6,899 nucleotides of DNA from an uncultured Propionibacteriaceae bacterium (lineage in GTDB: Bacteria; Actinomycetota; Actinomycetes; Propionibacteriales; Propionibacteriaceae). The first letter of the stretch is position 1; each line of letters begins with the position of its first letter. The notes beneath the pieces were generated by a model that saw only the letters and a list, made by a program, of their open reading frames with translations, ran no database searches and was not told the origin of the DNA. Below, in pieces: positions 1 through 5,465 of the stretch. Made by a program: the position numbers and the translations under genes. The stretch lies in assembly GCA_945875065.1 (NCBI GenBank), contig CAMCJC010000137.1:1-6899 (forward strand), given 5' to 3'.

Positions 1-545
1 AACTCGGCGGTCAACTCGTCGATGTGTCGGGCCTTGCCGGCATCGGCGTCGTACCAGGCGTTGAAGACCTGCAAGAAGATCCATTGCGTCCACTTGTAGA
101 ACTCGACGTCCGTCGTCGCCACGCTGCGGCGCGCGTCGTGGCCGAGGCCCAAACGGCGTAGCTGCCGCCGCATGTTCGCGATGTTCTGCTCGGTGGTGAT
201 TCTCGGGTGCTGCCCGGTCTGGACGGCGTACTGTTCGGCGGGCAGGCCGAACGCGTCATAGCCGAGGGTGTGCAGGACGTTGCGGCCCGTCATGCGCTGG
301 TAGCGGGCGTACGTGTCGGTCGCGATGTAGCCCAAGGGGTGCCCGACGTGTAGGCCCGTGCCGCTGGGGTAGGGGAACATGTCGAGGACGAAGAGCTTCT
401 CGCCGCGCTCGGCCGCTTTGGGGTCGGCCCAGACTCCCGCTGGATTGGGGGCCTCGAAGATACCCTCTGCCTCCCAGCGGTCCTGCCAGGCGGTCTCGAT
501 CTCGCCGGCCAGCTGCGCGGTGTACCGGAACGACGGCTCGCTCAT
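1..545 (-). CDS. leuS: Leucyl-tRNA synthetase, N-terminal part (cut by window edge)
   Basis: LeuS (EC 6.1.1.4) charges tRNA-Leu with leucine in the cytoplasm. I translated the minus strand from the ATG at 545-543: 181 codons are visible and the frame is open to the window edge, so the 3' part is missing. Visible marks of the class I catalytic domain are the HIGH-type motif in PSGTGLHVGHPLGY (residues 60-73, HVGH at 66-69), the LeuS-typical segment LGYDAFGLPAEQYAVQTG (94-111), and further on RRLGLGHDARRSVATTD (130-146) and EFYKWTQWIF (148-157), all in the family's usual order. The full protein would normally be over 800 residues. A Shine-Dalgarno AGGAG (complement of 550-554) sits 4 nt before the ATG and supports this start. 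It is transcribed divergently from argC. Nothing looks broken in the visible part. Confidence 0.96.
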   Translation of the reverse strand, partial: MSEPSFRYTAQLAGEIETAWQDRWEAEGIFEAPNPAGVWADPKAAERGEKLFVLDMFPYPSGTGLHVGHPLGYIATDTYARYQRMTGRNVLHTLGYDAFGLPAEQYAVQTGQHPRITTEQNIANMRRQLRRLGLGHDARRSVATTDVEFYKWTQWIFLQVFNAWYDADAGKARHIDELTAE

Positions 546-549
546 CTCT

Positions 550-554
550 CTCCT
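550..554 (-). promoter_or_regulatory. Ribosome binding site of leuS
   Basis: On the minus strand this reads AGGAG, followed after 4 nt (GAGA) by the ATG at 545-543. It fixes the leuS start, because no other start codon nearby both has such a site and keeps the N-terminal family sequence. Confidence 0.7.
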
Positions 555-564
555 CACGACCGGC

Positions 565-581
565 CCTCGCGGGGCGCGAGG
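565..581 (-). other. GC-rich hairpin in the leuS leader region
   Basis: CCTCGCG (565-571) and CGCGAGG (575-581) form a perfect 7-bp inverted repeat with a 3-nt loop. It lies just upstream of the leuS ribosome binding site, so it would be in the leuS 5' leader if transcription starts above position 581. It has no U-run and is not a clear terminator. A role in leuS expression is only a guess; such short GC palindromes also arise by chance in high-GC DNA. Confidence 0.35.
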
Positions 582-634
582 ACGCGGGGTAAGGATATCC
601 GAGCCCTGCCGGGTGCGAGCTACCAATCCAGCCG

Positions 635-652
635 ATTGAATATCTATTCATT
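635..652. promoter_or_regulatory. ARG box: ArgR operator upstream of argC
   Basis: The 18-mer ATTGAATATCTATTCATT matches the ArgR operator consensus WNTGAATWWWWATTCANW at every position except one C in the central four bases. The half sites TGAAT (637-641) and ATTCA (646-650) are a perfect inverted repeat around ATCT. It is an AT-rich island in GC-rich DNA and lies 20 bp before the argC ATG. An argR gene is in the same operon, so the likely circuit is arginine-bound ArgR repressing argCJBDRH and thereby itself. I looked for a second box 3 bp downstream, the tandem arrangement known in E. coli, and found no convincing match. Confidence 0.85.
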
Positions 653-664
653 AAATGGCATAGT
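636..664 (+). promoter_or_regulatory. Putative argC operon promoter (-35/-10)
   Basis: TTGAAT (636-641) resembles a -35 element (4 of 6 with TTGACA). Exactly 17 bp later CATAGT (659-664) resembles a -10 element (4 of 6 with TATAAT; it keeps the A at position 2 and the final T). The -35 lies inside the ARG box, so bound ArgR would block RNA polymerase directly. Transcription would begin about 7 nt after the -10, at or just before the argC ATG (672), which suggests a leaderless message. Both elements are imperfect, so this is inference from spacing and context. Confidence 0.5.
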
Positions 665-671
665 TCCTAGC

Positions 672-1703
672 ATGACTTTCAAGGTAGCCGTCGCTGGATG
701 CACCGGGTACGCCGGGGGAGAGGTGCTGCGTCTGTTGCTGCGGCACCCGGACGTCGAGATCGGGGCCGTCACCGGCAACTCGTCGGTCGGCGACCGGCTT
801 GGAGCGCATCAGCCGCACCTGGCGCCGCTGTCGGATCGAGAGATCCTGCCCACGGCCACCGAGCATCTAGTCGGCCATGACGTCGTATTCCTCGCGCTAC
901 CGCACGGGGCGTCGGCCAAGGTCGCGTCGGGTCTCGGCGAGGATGTCCTCATCGTCGATGCGGGCGCGGACTTCCGCCTGAAGGACGCGGCCGCGTGGGA
1001 AGCGTTCTACGGCAGCCCGCACGCGGGCACGTGGCCTTACGGGCTGCCCGAGCTGCCCGGCTGCCGTGACGCGCTGCGAGAGGCCAAGCGGATCGCGGTG
1101 CCCGGTTGCTATCCGACAGCCTCCACCCTGGCACTGTTCCCAGCCGTCGCGGCCGGCCTCGTCGACCCGGCCGAGGTCGTGATCGTCGCGGCCTCGGGCA
1201 CCTCGGGCGCGGGCAAGACCCCGAAGGCCCACCTGCTGGGCTCGGAGGTGATGGGCGGAGCGTCGGTCTACGGCGTTGGCGGAGTACACCGCCACACCCC
1301 AGAGATCGTGCAGAACCTCGTCAGCGTCACCGATGCCAAGGTCGGAGTCTCGTTCACGCCGATGCTCGTCCCGATGCCCCGAGGCATCCTCGCTACCTGC
1401 TCCGCGCCGGTTGTGGGGGGCGCTGGAGCCGACGCCGTGCGCACCGCCTACGACCAAGCCTATGCCGACGAGCCGTTCGTCGACCTGCTGCCGGAAGGGA
1501 CGTGGCCGACGACCGCGTCGGTCCTCGGGTCCAACCGGGTCGCCGTGCAGGTTACGGTCGACGCCGCCGCCGGCCGCCTGATCGCGGTCTCGGCGATCGA
1601 CAATCTCACCAAGGGCACCGCCGGCGGTGCCGTCCAGTCCATGAACCTCGCCCTCGGCCTGCCCGAAACCGCGGGCCTGTCCACGATCGGAGTCGCGCCG
1701 TGA
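672..1703 (+). CDS. argC: N-acetyl-gamma-glutamyl-phosphate reductase
   Basis: ArgC (EC 1.2.1.38) reduces N-acetylglutamyl-5-phosphate to the semialdehyde with NADPH, the third step of the acetylated arginine route, in the cytoplasm. The 343-residue product has the N-terminal dinucleotide-binding motif VAVAGCTGYAGGE (residues 5-17), the catalytic cysteine in VPGCYPTAS (Cys146), the glycine-rich ASGTSGAGK (174-182), the conserved GGVHRHTPEI (203-212) with an active-site histidine, and the C-terminal IDNLTKGTAGGAVQSMN (309-325). Length is normal. I chose the ATG at 672 because the protein then begins MTFKVAVAG, right at the first beta strand; an upstream in-frame TTG at 636 lies inside the ARG box and would add an unrelated 12-residue leader. 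No good Shine-Dalgarno precedes 672, consistent with a leaderless transcript. Its TGA overlaps the argJ start by 4 bp (GTGA). Confidence 0.96.
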   Translation: MTFKVAVAGCTGYAGGEVLRLLLRHPDVEIGAVTGNSSVGDRLGAHQPHLAPLSDREILPTATEHLVGHDVVFLALPHGASAKVASGLGEDVLIVDAGADFRLKDAAAWEAFYGSPHAGTWPYGLPELPGCRDALREAKRIAVPGCYPTASTLALFPAVAAGLVDPAEVVIVAASGTSGAGKTPKAHLLGSEVMGGASVYGVGGVHRHTPEIVQNLVSVTDAKVGVSFTPMLVPMPRGILATCSAPVVGGAGADAVRTAYDQAYADEPFVDLLPEGTWPTTASVLGSNRVAVQVTVDAAAGRLIAVSAIDNLTKGTAGGAVQSMNLALGLPETAGLSTIGVAP

Positions 1704-2255
1704 GCGTCACCACGCCCAAGGGATTCGCTGCCGCCGGGGTCGCGGCCGGCATCAAGGTCAGCGGCAAGAAGGATCTGGCCCTCGTGAAGAACCTCGGGCC
1801 GGAGTTCGCGGCCGCGGGCGTCTTCACCCGCAATCGCGTCTACGCGGCGCCCGTGAAGTGGTCGCGTCAGGTGGTCGGCGGTGGCCGGATCGCCGCGGTG
1901 GTTCTCAACTCGGGCGGCGCGAATGCCTGCACCGGGCAGGCGGGCTACGCCGATTCCGTCGCCACGGCCGAGGCCGTCGGCGCCGCTATCGGTGTGGAGA
2001 CCAGCGAGGTCGCGGTCTGCTCCACGGGGCTGATCGGCGTCCGACTCCCGATGCCCGCCGTCCTGGCCGGCATCGAAGCGGCTGCCGCCGCGCTTGCCGA
2101 GGACGGGGGAGCGTGTGCCGCCGAGGCCATCATGACCACCGACACCGTGCCCAAGCAGGCCGAATATCTCGGGGACGGCTGGAGCATCGGCGGCATGGCC
2201 AAGGGCGCCGGCATGCTCGCACCCGGGTTGGCGACCATGCTCGTCGTCGTCACCA

Positions 2256-2309
2256 CCGACGCCCTGGTAGAGCCGGGAGTAAGGACTCCCGGCGCTACCA
2301 GGGCGGCGG
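2256..2309. repeat. Long imperfect inverted repeat at the argJ lesion
   Basis: Arms 2256-2280 and 2285-2309 are reverse complements over 25 bp with 2 mismatches, around the 4-nt loop AAGG (2281-2284). The left arm is original argJ coding sequence (TDALVEPGV). The right arm plus the loop is an inverted copy of that sequence, including CCTT, which lies immediately right of the break in intact argJ (now 2340-2343). Both mismatches are T-to-G changes in the inverted copy as read on the plus strand. As RNA it would form a very stable hairpin inside the gene. Confidence 0.9.
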
Positions 2310-2339
2310 CCCCCCCCCCGCCCCGGTAGAGCCGGGAGT
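2266..2339 (+). repeat. 15-bp direct repeat bounding the 59-bp insertion in argJ
   Basis: GGTAGAGCCGGGAGT occurs at 2266-2280 and again at 2325-2339, 59 bp apart. Both copies encode VEPGV, in different frames. Collapsing them to one copy removes exactly 59 bp and joins ALVEPGV to LEPALREA, the expected ArgJ sequence. It is not a target-site duplication of a recognisable insertion sequence: the 44 bp between the copies hold only the inverted copy and a C-rich linker. Confidence 0.92.
2310..2324 (+). repeat. C10 homopolymer and C-rich linker in the argJ insertion
   Basis: Ten C residues (2310-2319), one G, then four C residues join the inverted copy to the second direct copy. This linker has no counterpart in intact argJ. 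One extra C in the run would make the insertion 60 bp and restore the frame. Confidence 0.9.
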
Positions 2340-2906
2340 CCTTGAGCCCGCGCTGCGCGAGGCCTGCCGCGTGACATTCGACCGGGCCGACTCCGACGGC
2401 TGCATGTCGACCAATGACACGGTTCTGCTGCTCTCCTCGGGGGCGAGTGGCGTCGCGCCGAAGCCGACCGAGTTCAAGGCGGGGCTGACCCAGGTGTGCG
2501 CGAGTTTGGCCGAGCAGCTCATCGCCGACGCCGAGGGCGCCCACCACGAGATCGCGATCGAGGTCGTGGGCGCCGCGAGCGAGCGTGACGCGGAGATCGT
2601 AGGCCGTGAGGTAGCGCGGTCCAACCTGTTCAAGTGCGCCATCTTCGGGGCCGATCCGAACTGGGGGCGCGTCTTGTCGGCGGTCGGTGTCACTGACGCG
2701 AAGTTCGACCCCGACCAGCTAGATGTCGCCTTCAACGGCATCCAGGTGTGCCGCGGCGGCCAGATTGGCGAGGACCGCTCGCTCGTCGATCTGAAGGCGC
2801 GGAGGGTGCACGTCTTGATCGACCTCCACGCGGGCGAGGCCACCGCGACCATCTTGACCACTGACCTCACGTACGACTACGTGAAGGAGAACGCGGAGTA
2901 CTCGTC

Positions 2907-3806
2907 ATGAGCCGCATCGCCAGCCACGACCGAAACATGCTGCTAGCCAAGGCCGCGACCCTCATCGAGGCGCTCCCGTGGCTCAGCCAGTTTGCCGGCG
3001 AGACCGTCGTCATCAAGTACGGCGGCAACGCCATGATCGACGACGACCTCAAACGCGCGTTCGCCGAGGACATCGTCTTCCTGCGCCGCGTCGGCCTCAA
3101 GCCAGTCGTCGTCCACGGCGGCGGACCCCAGATCAGCTCGATGCTGAAGCGCCTGGACATCACCTCGGAGTTTCGCGGCGGGCTCCGCGTCACCACGGCC
3201 GAGGCGATGGATGTCGTGCGGATGGTCCTCGTGGGACAGGTCGGGCGTGAGCTGGTCGGCCTCATCAACGCCCACGGGCCGTTGGCGGTCGGCATGTCGG
3301 GGGAGGACGGGGGCCTGCTGCGCGCGGTGCGTCGCGGTCTGGTCATCGACGACGAGGAGATCGACTTGGGGCTCGTCGGCGATGTCGAAAGCGTCGACCC
3401 CGCGCCGCTGAAAGACATCATCGCAGCCGGGCGCATCCCCGTCGTCGCCACCGTCGCGCCCGGTCCGGACGGGCAGGTCTACAACGTCAACGCCGACACC
3501 GCCGCATCCGCATTAGCGGTGGCGCTGGGGGCGCGTCGCCTGGTCATGCTGACCGACGTTGCGGGCCTGTACGCCAACTACCCGGATGAGTCGAGCATCA
3601 TCACGTCGATCACCCCGGATGAGGTGCGAGAGCTGACCCCGACGCTATCGGCGGGGATGGTCCCGAAGATGGAGGCGTGTGTCCGGGCCGTCGACCAGGG
3701 GGTGACCTCGGCGACAATCATCGACGGCCGGGTGCCGCACTGCCTGCTGCTGGAGATCTTCACCGACGAGGGTGTTGGCACCATGGTTTCCAAGGAGGAA
3801 CAGTGA
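2907..3806 (+). CDS. argB: Acetylglutamate kinase
   Basis: ArgB (EC 2.7.2.8) phosphorylates N-acetylglutamate with ATP, the second and usually feedback-controlled step of arginine synthesis. The 299-residue protein is a complete amino-acid kinase fold: VVIKYGGNAM (34-43, with Lys37 and the glycine loop for ATP phosphates), VVVHGGGPQI (67-76, acetylglutamate/phosphate loop), GGLRVTT (91-97), NVNADTAA (193-200), MLTDVAGLY (214-222), LSAGMVPKMEA (247-257) and the C-terminal LLEIFTDEGVGTM (281-293). The roughly 25-residue N-terminal extension before the first strand, together with this C-terminal segment, resembles arginine-inhibited members of the family, so feedback inhibition by arginine is likely but inferred. 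The start is the ATG in ATGA shared with the argJ stop, with GGAG (2895-2898) 8 nt upstream. Translation is probably coupled to argJ, so the early stop in argJ could lower its expression. Confidence 0.96.
   Translation: MSRIASHDRNMLLAKAATLIEALPWLSQFAGETVVIKYGGNAMIDDDLKRAFAEDIVFLRRVGLKPVVVHGGGPQISSMLKRLDITSEFRGGLRVTTAEAMDVVRMVLVGQVGRELVGLINAHGPLAVGMSGEDGGLLRAVRRGLVIDDEEIDLGLVGDVESVDPAPLKDIIAAGRIPVVATVAPGPDGQVYNVNADTAASALAVALGARRLVMLTDVAGLYANYPDESSIITSITPDEVRELTPTLSAGMVPKMEACVRAVDQGVTSATIIDGRVPHCLLLEIFTDEGVGTMVSKEEQ
3792..3798 (+). promoter_or_regulatory. Ribosome binding site of argD
   Basis: AAGGAGG, a full match to the anti-Shine-Dalgarno core, lies within the last argB codons and 4 nt before the GTG at 3803. 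It supports GTG 3803 as the argD start over the in-frame upstream candidates inside argB. Confidence 0.75.
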
Positions 3807-4966
3807 GCGCGCAGGAGGACTACCAGGGCCGCTACGCCGCGGCGATGATGAACGCCTTCGGGGTCCCGAAACGCGTGCTCGTCCGCGGGGAAGGCGTCCA
3901 CGTCTGGGACGCCGACGGTAACCGCTACACCGATCTACTGGCGGGTATCGCCGTCAACTCGCTCGGACACGGACACCCTGCGGTCGTCGAGGCGGTGACG
4001 TCGCAGCTTGACGCACTCGGCCACATCTCCAACCTGTTCGCGTCGCCGCCGCAGATCCGACTCGCCGAACGGCTTGCCGCGGCCGTGGGAGGCGGTCGCG
4101 TGTTCTTCACGAACTCCGGCGCGGAGGCCAACGAGACGGCGTTCAAGATCGCTCGTCTGACGGGTCGCCCGCGCATTCTCGCCATGGAGAACTCGTTCCA
4201 CGGCCGCACGTTGGGGGCGCTCGCGATCACTCACACGGCTAAATACCGGGAGCCCTTCGAGCCGCTGCCGGGAGGAGTCGAGTTCCTGCCTTACGGTGAC
4301 ATCGCTGCCCTGGAGAGGGCGATCGACGATCAAGTAGCGGCGGTGGTCATGGAGCCCATCCAGGGTGAATCCGGTGTCCTGCCCGCGCCGGACGGTTACC
4401 TTCAGGCGGCCCGCGAGATCACCTCGCGCGCCGGCGCGCTGCTATGGCTCGATGAGGTCCAGACCGGAATCGGCCGCTGCGGCGAACTCCTGCTGGGGCG
4501 TTCCCTTGGCGTGGACGCGGACGTCGTCACCGTCGCCAAGGGCCTGGGCGGCGGCTTCCCCGTTGGCGCCTGCATCGCGACGGGCACCGCGGCCGAGCTC
4601 ATCACCCCCGGCTCCCACGGTACGACCTTCGGGGGCAACCCGCCCGCCGCGGCCGCCGGGAACGCCGTCCTAGATCTCCTCGAAGGCGGCCTGTTGCGGC
4701 ACGTCCGCGAAACCGGCGCCTGGCTCCGGTCCGCCATCGCACACCCGGACATCGTCGAGGTGCGCGGCGCCGGTCTACTGCTCGGGGTGTGCCTTACCCG
4801 CGACATCGCACCCCAGGTCGTGGACCTGGCCATGGCTGACGGCTGGTTGCTAAACGCGCCCCGGCCCGACGTGCTGCGCCTGGCCCCGCCGCTGGTGATC
4901 ACCCGCGAGGATCTCGCGACATTCGTTGAGGCCTTGCCAACCTGGCTGGATCGCGTCGGTGAGTGA
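3803..4966 (+). CDS. argD: Acetylornithine aminotransferase
   Basis: ArgD (EC 2.6.1.11) is a PLP-dependent class III aminotransferase that makes N-acetylornithine from the semialdehyde using glutamate as amino donor. The 387-residue product contains the expected landmarks in order: NSLGHGHPAV (52-61), the PLP phosphate loop TNSGAEANE (103-111), SFHGRTLGAL (131-140), EPIQGESGV (184-192), LDEVQTGIGR (216-225, with Asp217 facing the PLP ring nitrogen), VAKGLGGGFPVGA (244-256, with Lys246 as the Schiff-base lysine) and HGTTFGGNP (272-280). Length is normal for ArgD. The start is GTG 3803, sharing GTGA with the argB stop, and has a strong Shine-Dalgarno. The frame is open further upstream, but that stretch is argB coding sequence. 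The 3' end overlaps argR by 8 bp. A related activity (succinyldiaminopimelate or ornithine aminotransferase) is possible for such proteins, but the operon context settles the main role. Confidence 0.95.
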   Translation: MSAQEDYQGRYAAAMMNAFGVPKRVLVRGEGVHVWDADGNRYTDLLAGIAVNSLGHGHPAVVEAVTSQLDALGHISNLFASPPQIRLAERLAAAVGGGRVFFTNSGAEANETAFKIARLTGRPRILAMENSFHGRTLGALAITHTAKYREPFEPLPGGVEFLPYGDIAALERAIDDQVAAVVMEPIQGESGVLPAPDGYLQAAREITSRAGALLWLDEVQTGIGRCGELLLGRSLGVDADVVTVAKGLGGGFPVGACIATGTAAELITPGSHGTTFGGNPPAAAAGNAVLDLLEGGLLRHVRETGAWLRSAIAHPDIVEVRGAGLLLGVCLTRDIAPQVVDLAMADGWLLNAPRPDVLRLAPPLVITREDLATFVEALPTWLDRVGE

Positions 4967-5465
4967 GTTTCGCCGCTCGGCCCGGCTGGAGCTCCTGCGG
5001 GACTTGCTCGAGACCGGGCAATACTCGTCGCAGCAGGAGCTCGCGGACGCTCTGGCCGTTCGAGATATCGCCGTTAGCCAACCCACGCTCAGCAAGGACC
5101 TTCTGGCACTCGGGGCGATCAAGCGTCGGACCATTGACGGCAGCCTCGTCTACGCCCTCGGGGAAGCAGGCGACGACGGTGGCGCCGCCACCGAGCGGCT
5201 CGCCCGGCTGTGCTCGGAGGTGCTCCGCACCATTCAGAGCGCGGGCAACCAGATCATCATCAAGACTCCGCCAGGGGCGGCGCAGTTCCTAGCGTCTCAC
5301 TTGGATGCGGCTCGACTCGCCGGGGTGATGGGCACCATCGCCGGCGATGACACGGTGCTCGTCATCTGTACCGATGATGCCGCGGCCGCGACGGTCGCTG
5401 GCATGATCGCCCACATGACCAGGACGGGGAAACCCGCACAACCGGAAGGCGAAGGCTTTGACTGA
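4959..5465 (+). CDS. argR: Arginine repressor ArgR
   Basis: ArgR binds ARG boxes as an arginine-dependent hexamer and represses arginine biosynthesis genes; the operator at 635-652 is its obvious target. The 168-residue product has an N-terminal winged helix-turn-helix (about residues 4-66, recognition part VSQPTLSKDLLALGAIK at 39-55) and a C-terminal oligomerisation and arginine-binding domain (about 78-153) with IKTPPGAAQFLAS (101-113) and the hallmark GTIAGDDTVLVI (125-136), whose aspartates contact arginine. The start is taken as GTG 4959, giving MSEFRRSARLELL and an 8-bp overlap with argD. GTG 4963 is in another frame and TTG 4926 would add argD-encoded residues. Its Shine-Dalgarno is weak, so expression probably depends on coupling to argD. 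Two oddities: the normally conserved Ser-Arg pair in the recognition helix is Ser45-Lys46, and about 14 extra polar residues follow the usual C-terminus. Confidence 0.94.
   Translation: MSEFRRSARLELLRDLLETGQYSSQQELADALAVRDIAVSQPTLSKDLLALGAIKRRTIDGSLVYALGEAGDDGGAATERLARLCSEVLRTIQSAGNQIIIKTPPGAAQFLASHLDAARLAGVMGTIAGDDTVLVICTDDAAAATVAGMIAHMTRTGKPAQPEGEGFD
5444..5449 (+). promoter_or_regulatory. Ribosome binding site of argH
   Basis: GGAAGG lies 8 nt before the TTG at 5458 and is the best Shine-Dalgarno-like element there. It supports the unusual TTG start. The next in-frame ATG (5512) would remove the conserved LWGGRF segment. Confidence 0.55.

Larger units (their letters stand above)
1700..2910 (+). 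pseudogene. argJ: Glutamate N-acetyltransferase (ornithine acetyltransferase), frame broken by a 59-bp insertion
   Basis: ArgJ moves the acetyl group from N-acetylornithine to glutamate (EC 2.3.1.35), and in some organisms also uses acetyl-CoA (EC 2.3.1.1); which type this is cannot be told from sequence. The start is GTG 1700, with GGAG (1689-1692) 7 nt upstream. Family marks before the break are LNSGGANACTG (69-79), VCSTGLIG (106-113), MTTDTVPK (145-152) and the autocleavage site KGAGMLAPGLATML (168-181), with cleavage expected between Ala178 and nucleophile Thr179 (codon 2234-2236). After TTDALVEPGV (185-194) the frame runs into foreign sequence and stops at TAG 2327-2329, giving 209 residues: a complete alpha chain and a beta chain cut to about 31 residues. 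The other frame resumes at VEPGVLEPALREA (from 2326) and continues with DGCMSTNDTVLLLSSGASG, FGADPNWGRVL and the usual C-terminus YVKENAEYSS to TGA 2908-2910. Deleting 59 bp gives a normal 383-residue ArgJ. So the gene is either truly mutated or carries a sequencing/assembly error. It overlaps argB by 4 bp (ATGA). Confidence 0.9.

Noticed and set aside
592..597. TATCCT on the minus strand as a leuS -10 element
   Set aside because: It fits a TANNNT pattern but no acceptable -35 lies 16-19 bp upstream, and it is part of a GGATATCC palindrome that could be chance.
636..671. TTG at 636 as the argC start
   Set aside because: It lies inside the ARG box and -35 element, and would add 12 residues unlike any ArgC N-terminus.
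653..673. Second, tandem ARG box next to the first
   Set aside because: The 18-mer at the expected 3-bp spacing lacks both TGAAT and ATTCA half sites.
1106..1699. Upstream extension of the argJ frame into argC
   Set aside because: The translation before 1700 is Arg/Pro-rich and out of frame with argC. GTG 1700 has a Shine-Dalgarno, and the protein from there matches the ArgJ N-terminus.
2256..2309. Intrinsic terminator or riboswitch in argJ
   Set aside because: The hairpin is not followed by a T-run and derives from duplicated coding sequence, so it is better explained by the fold-back event.
2262..2339. Insertion sequence or MITE in argJ
   Set aside because: The inverted arms are copies of argJ itself rather than foreign terminal repeats, and no transposase or independent target duplication is present.
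1460..2377. 305-codon open frame on the minus strand across argC and argJ
   Set aside because: It is antisense to well-recognised genes, has low-complexity Arg/Gly/Ala-rich composition, and no recognisable domain. Such shadow frames are usual in high-GC coding DNA.
5229..5240. ATTCA half-site inside argR as an internal operator
   Set aside because: There is no matching TGAAT partner at the right distance, and the site is within ordinary coding sequence.
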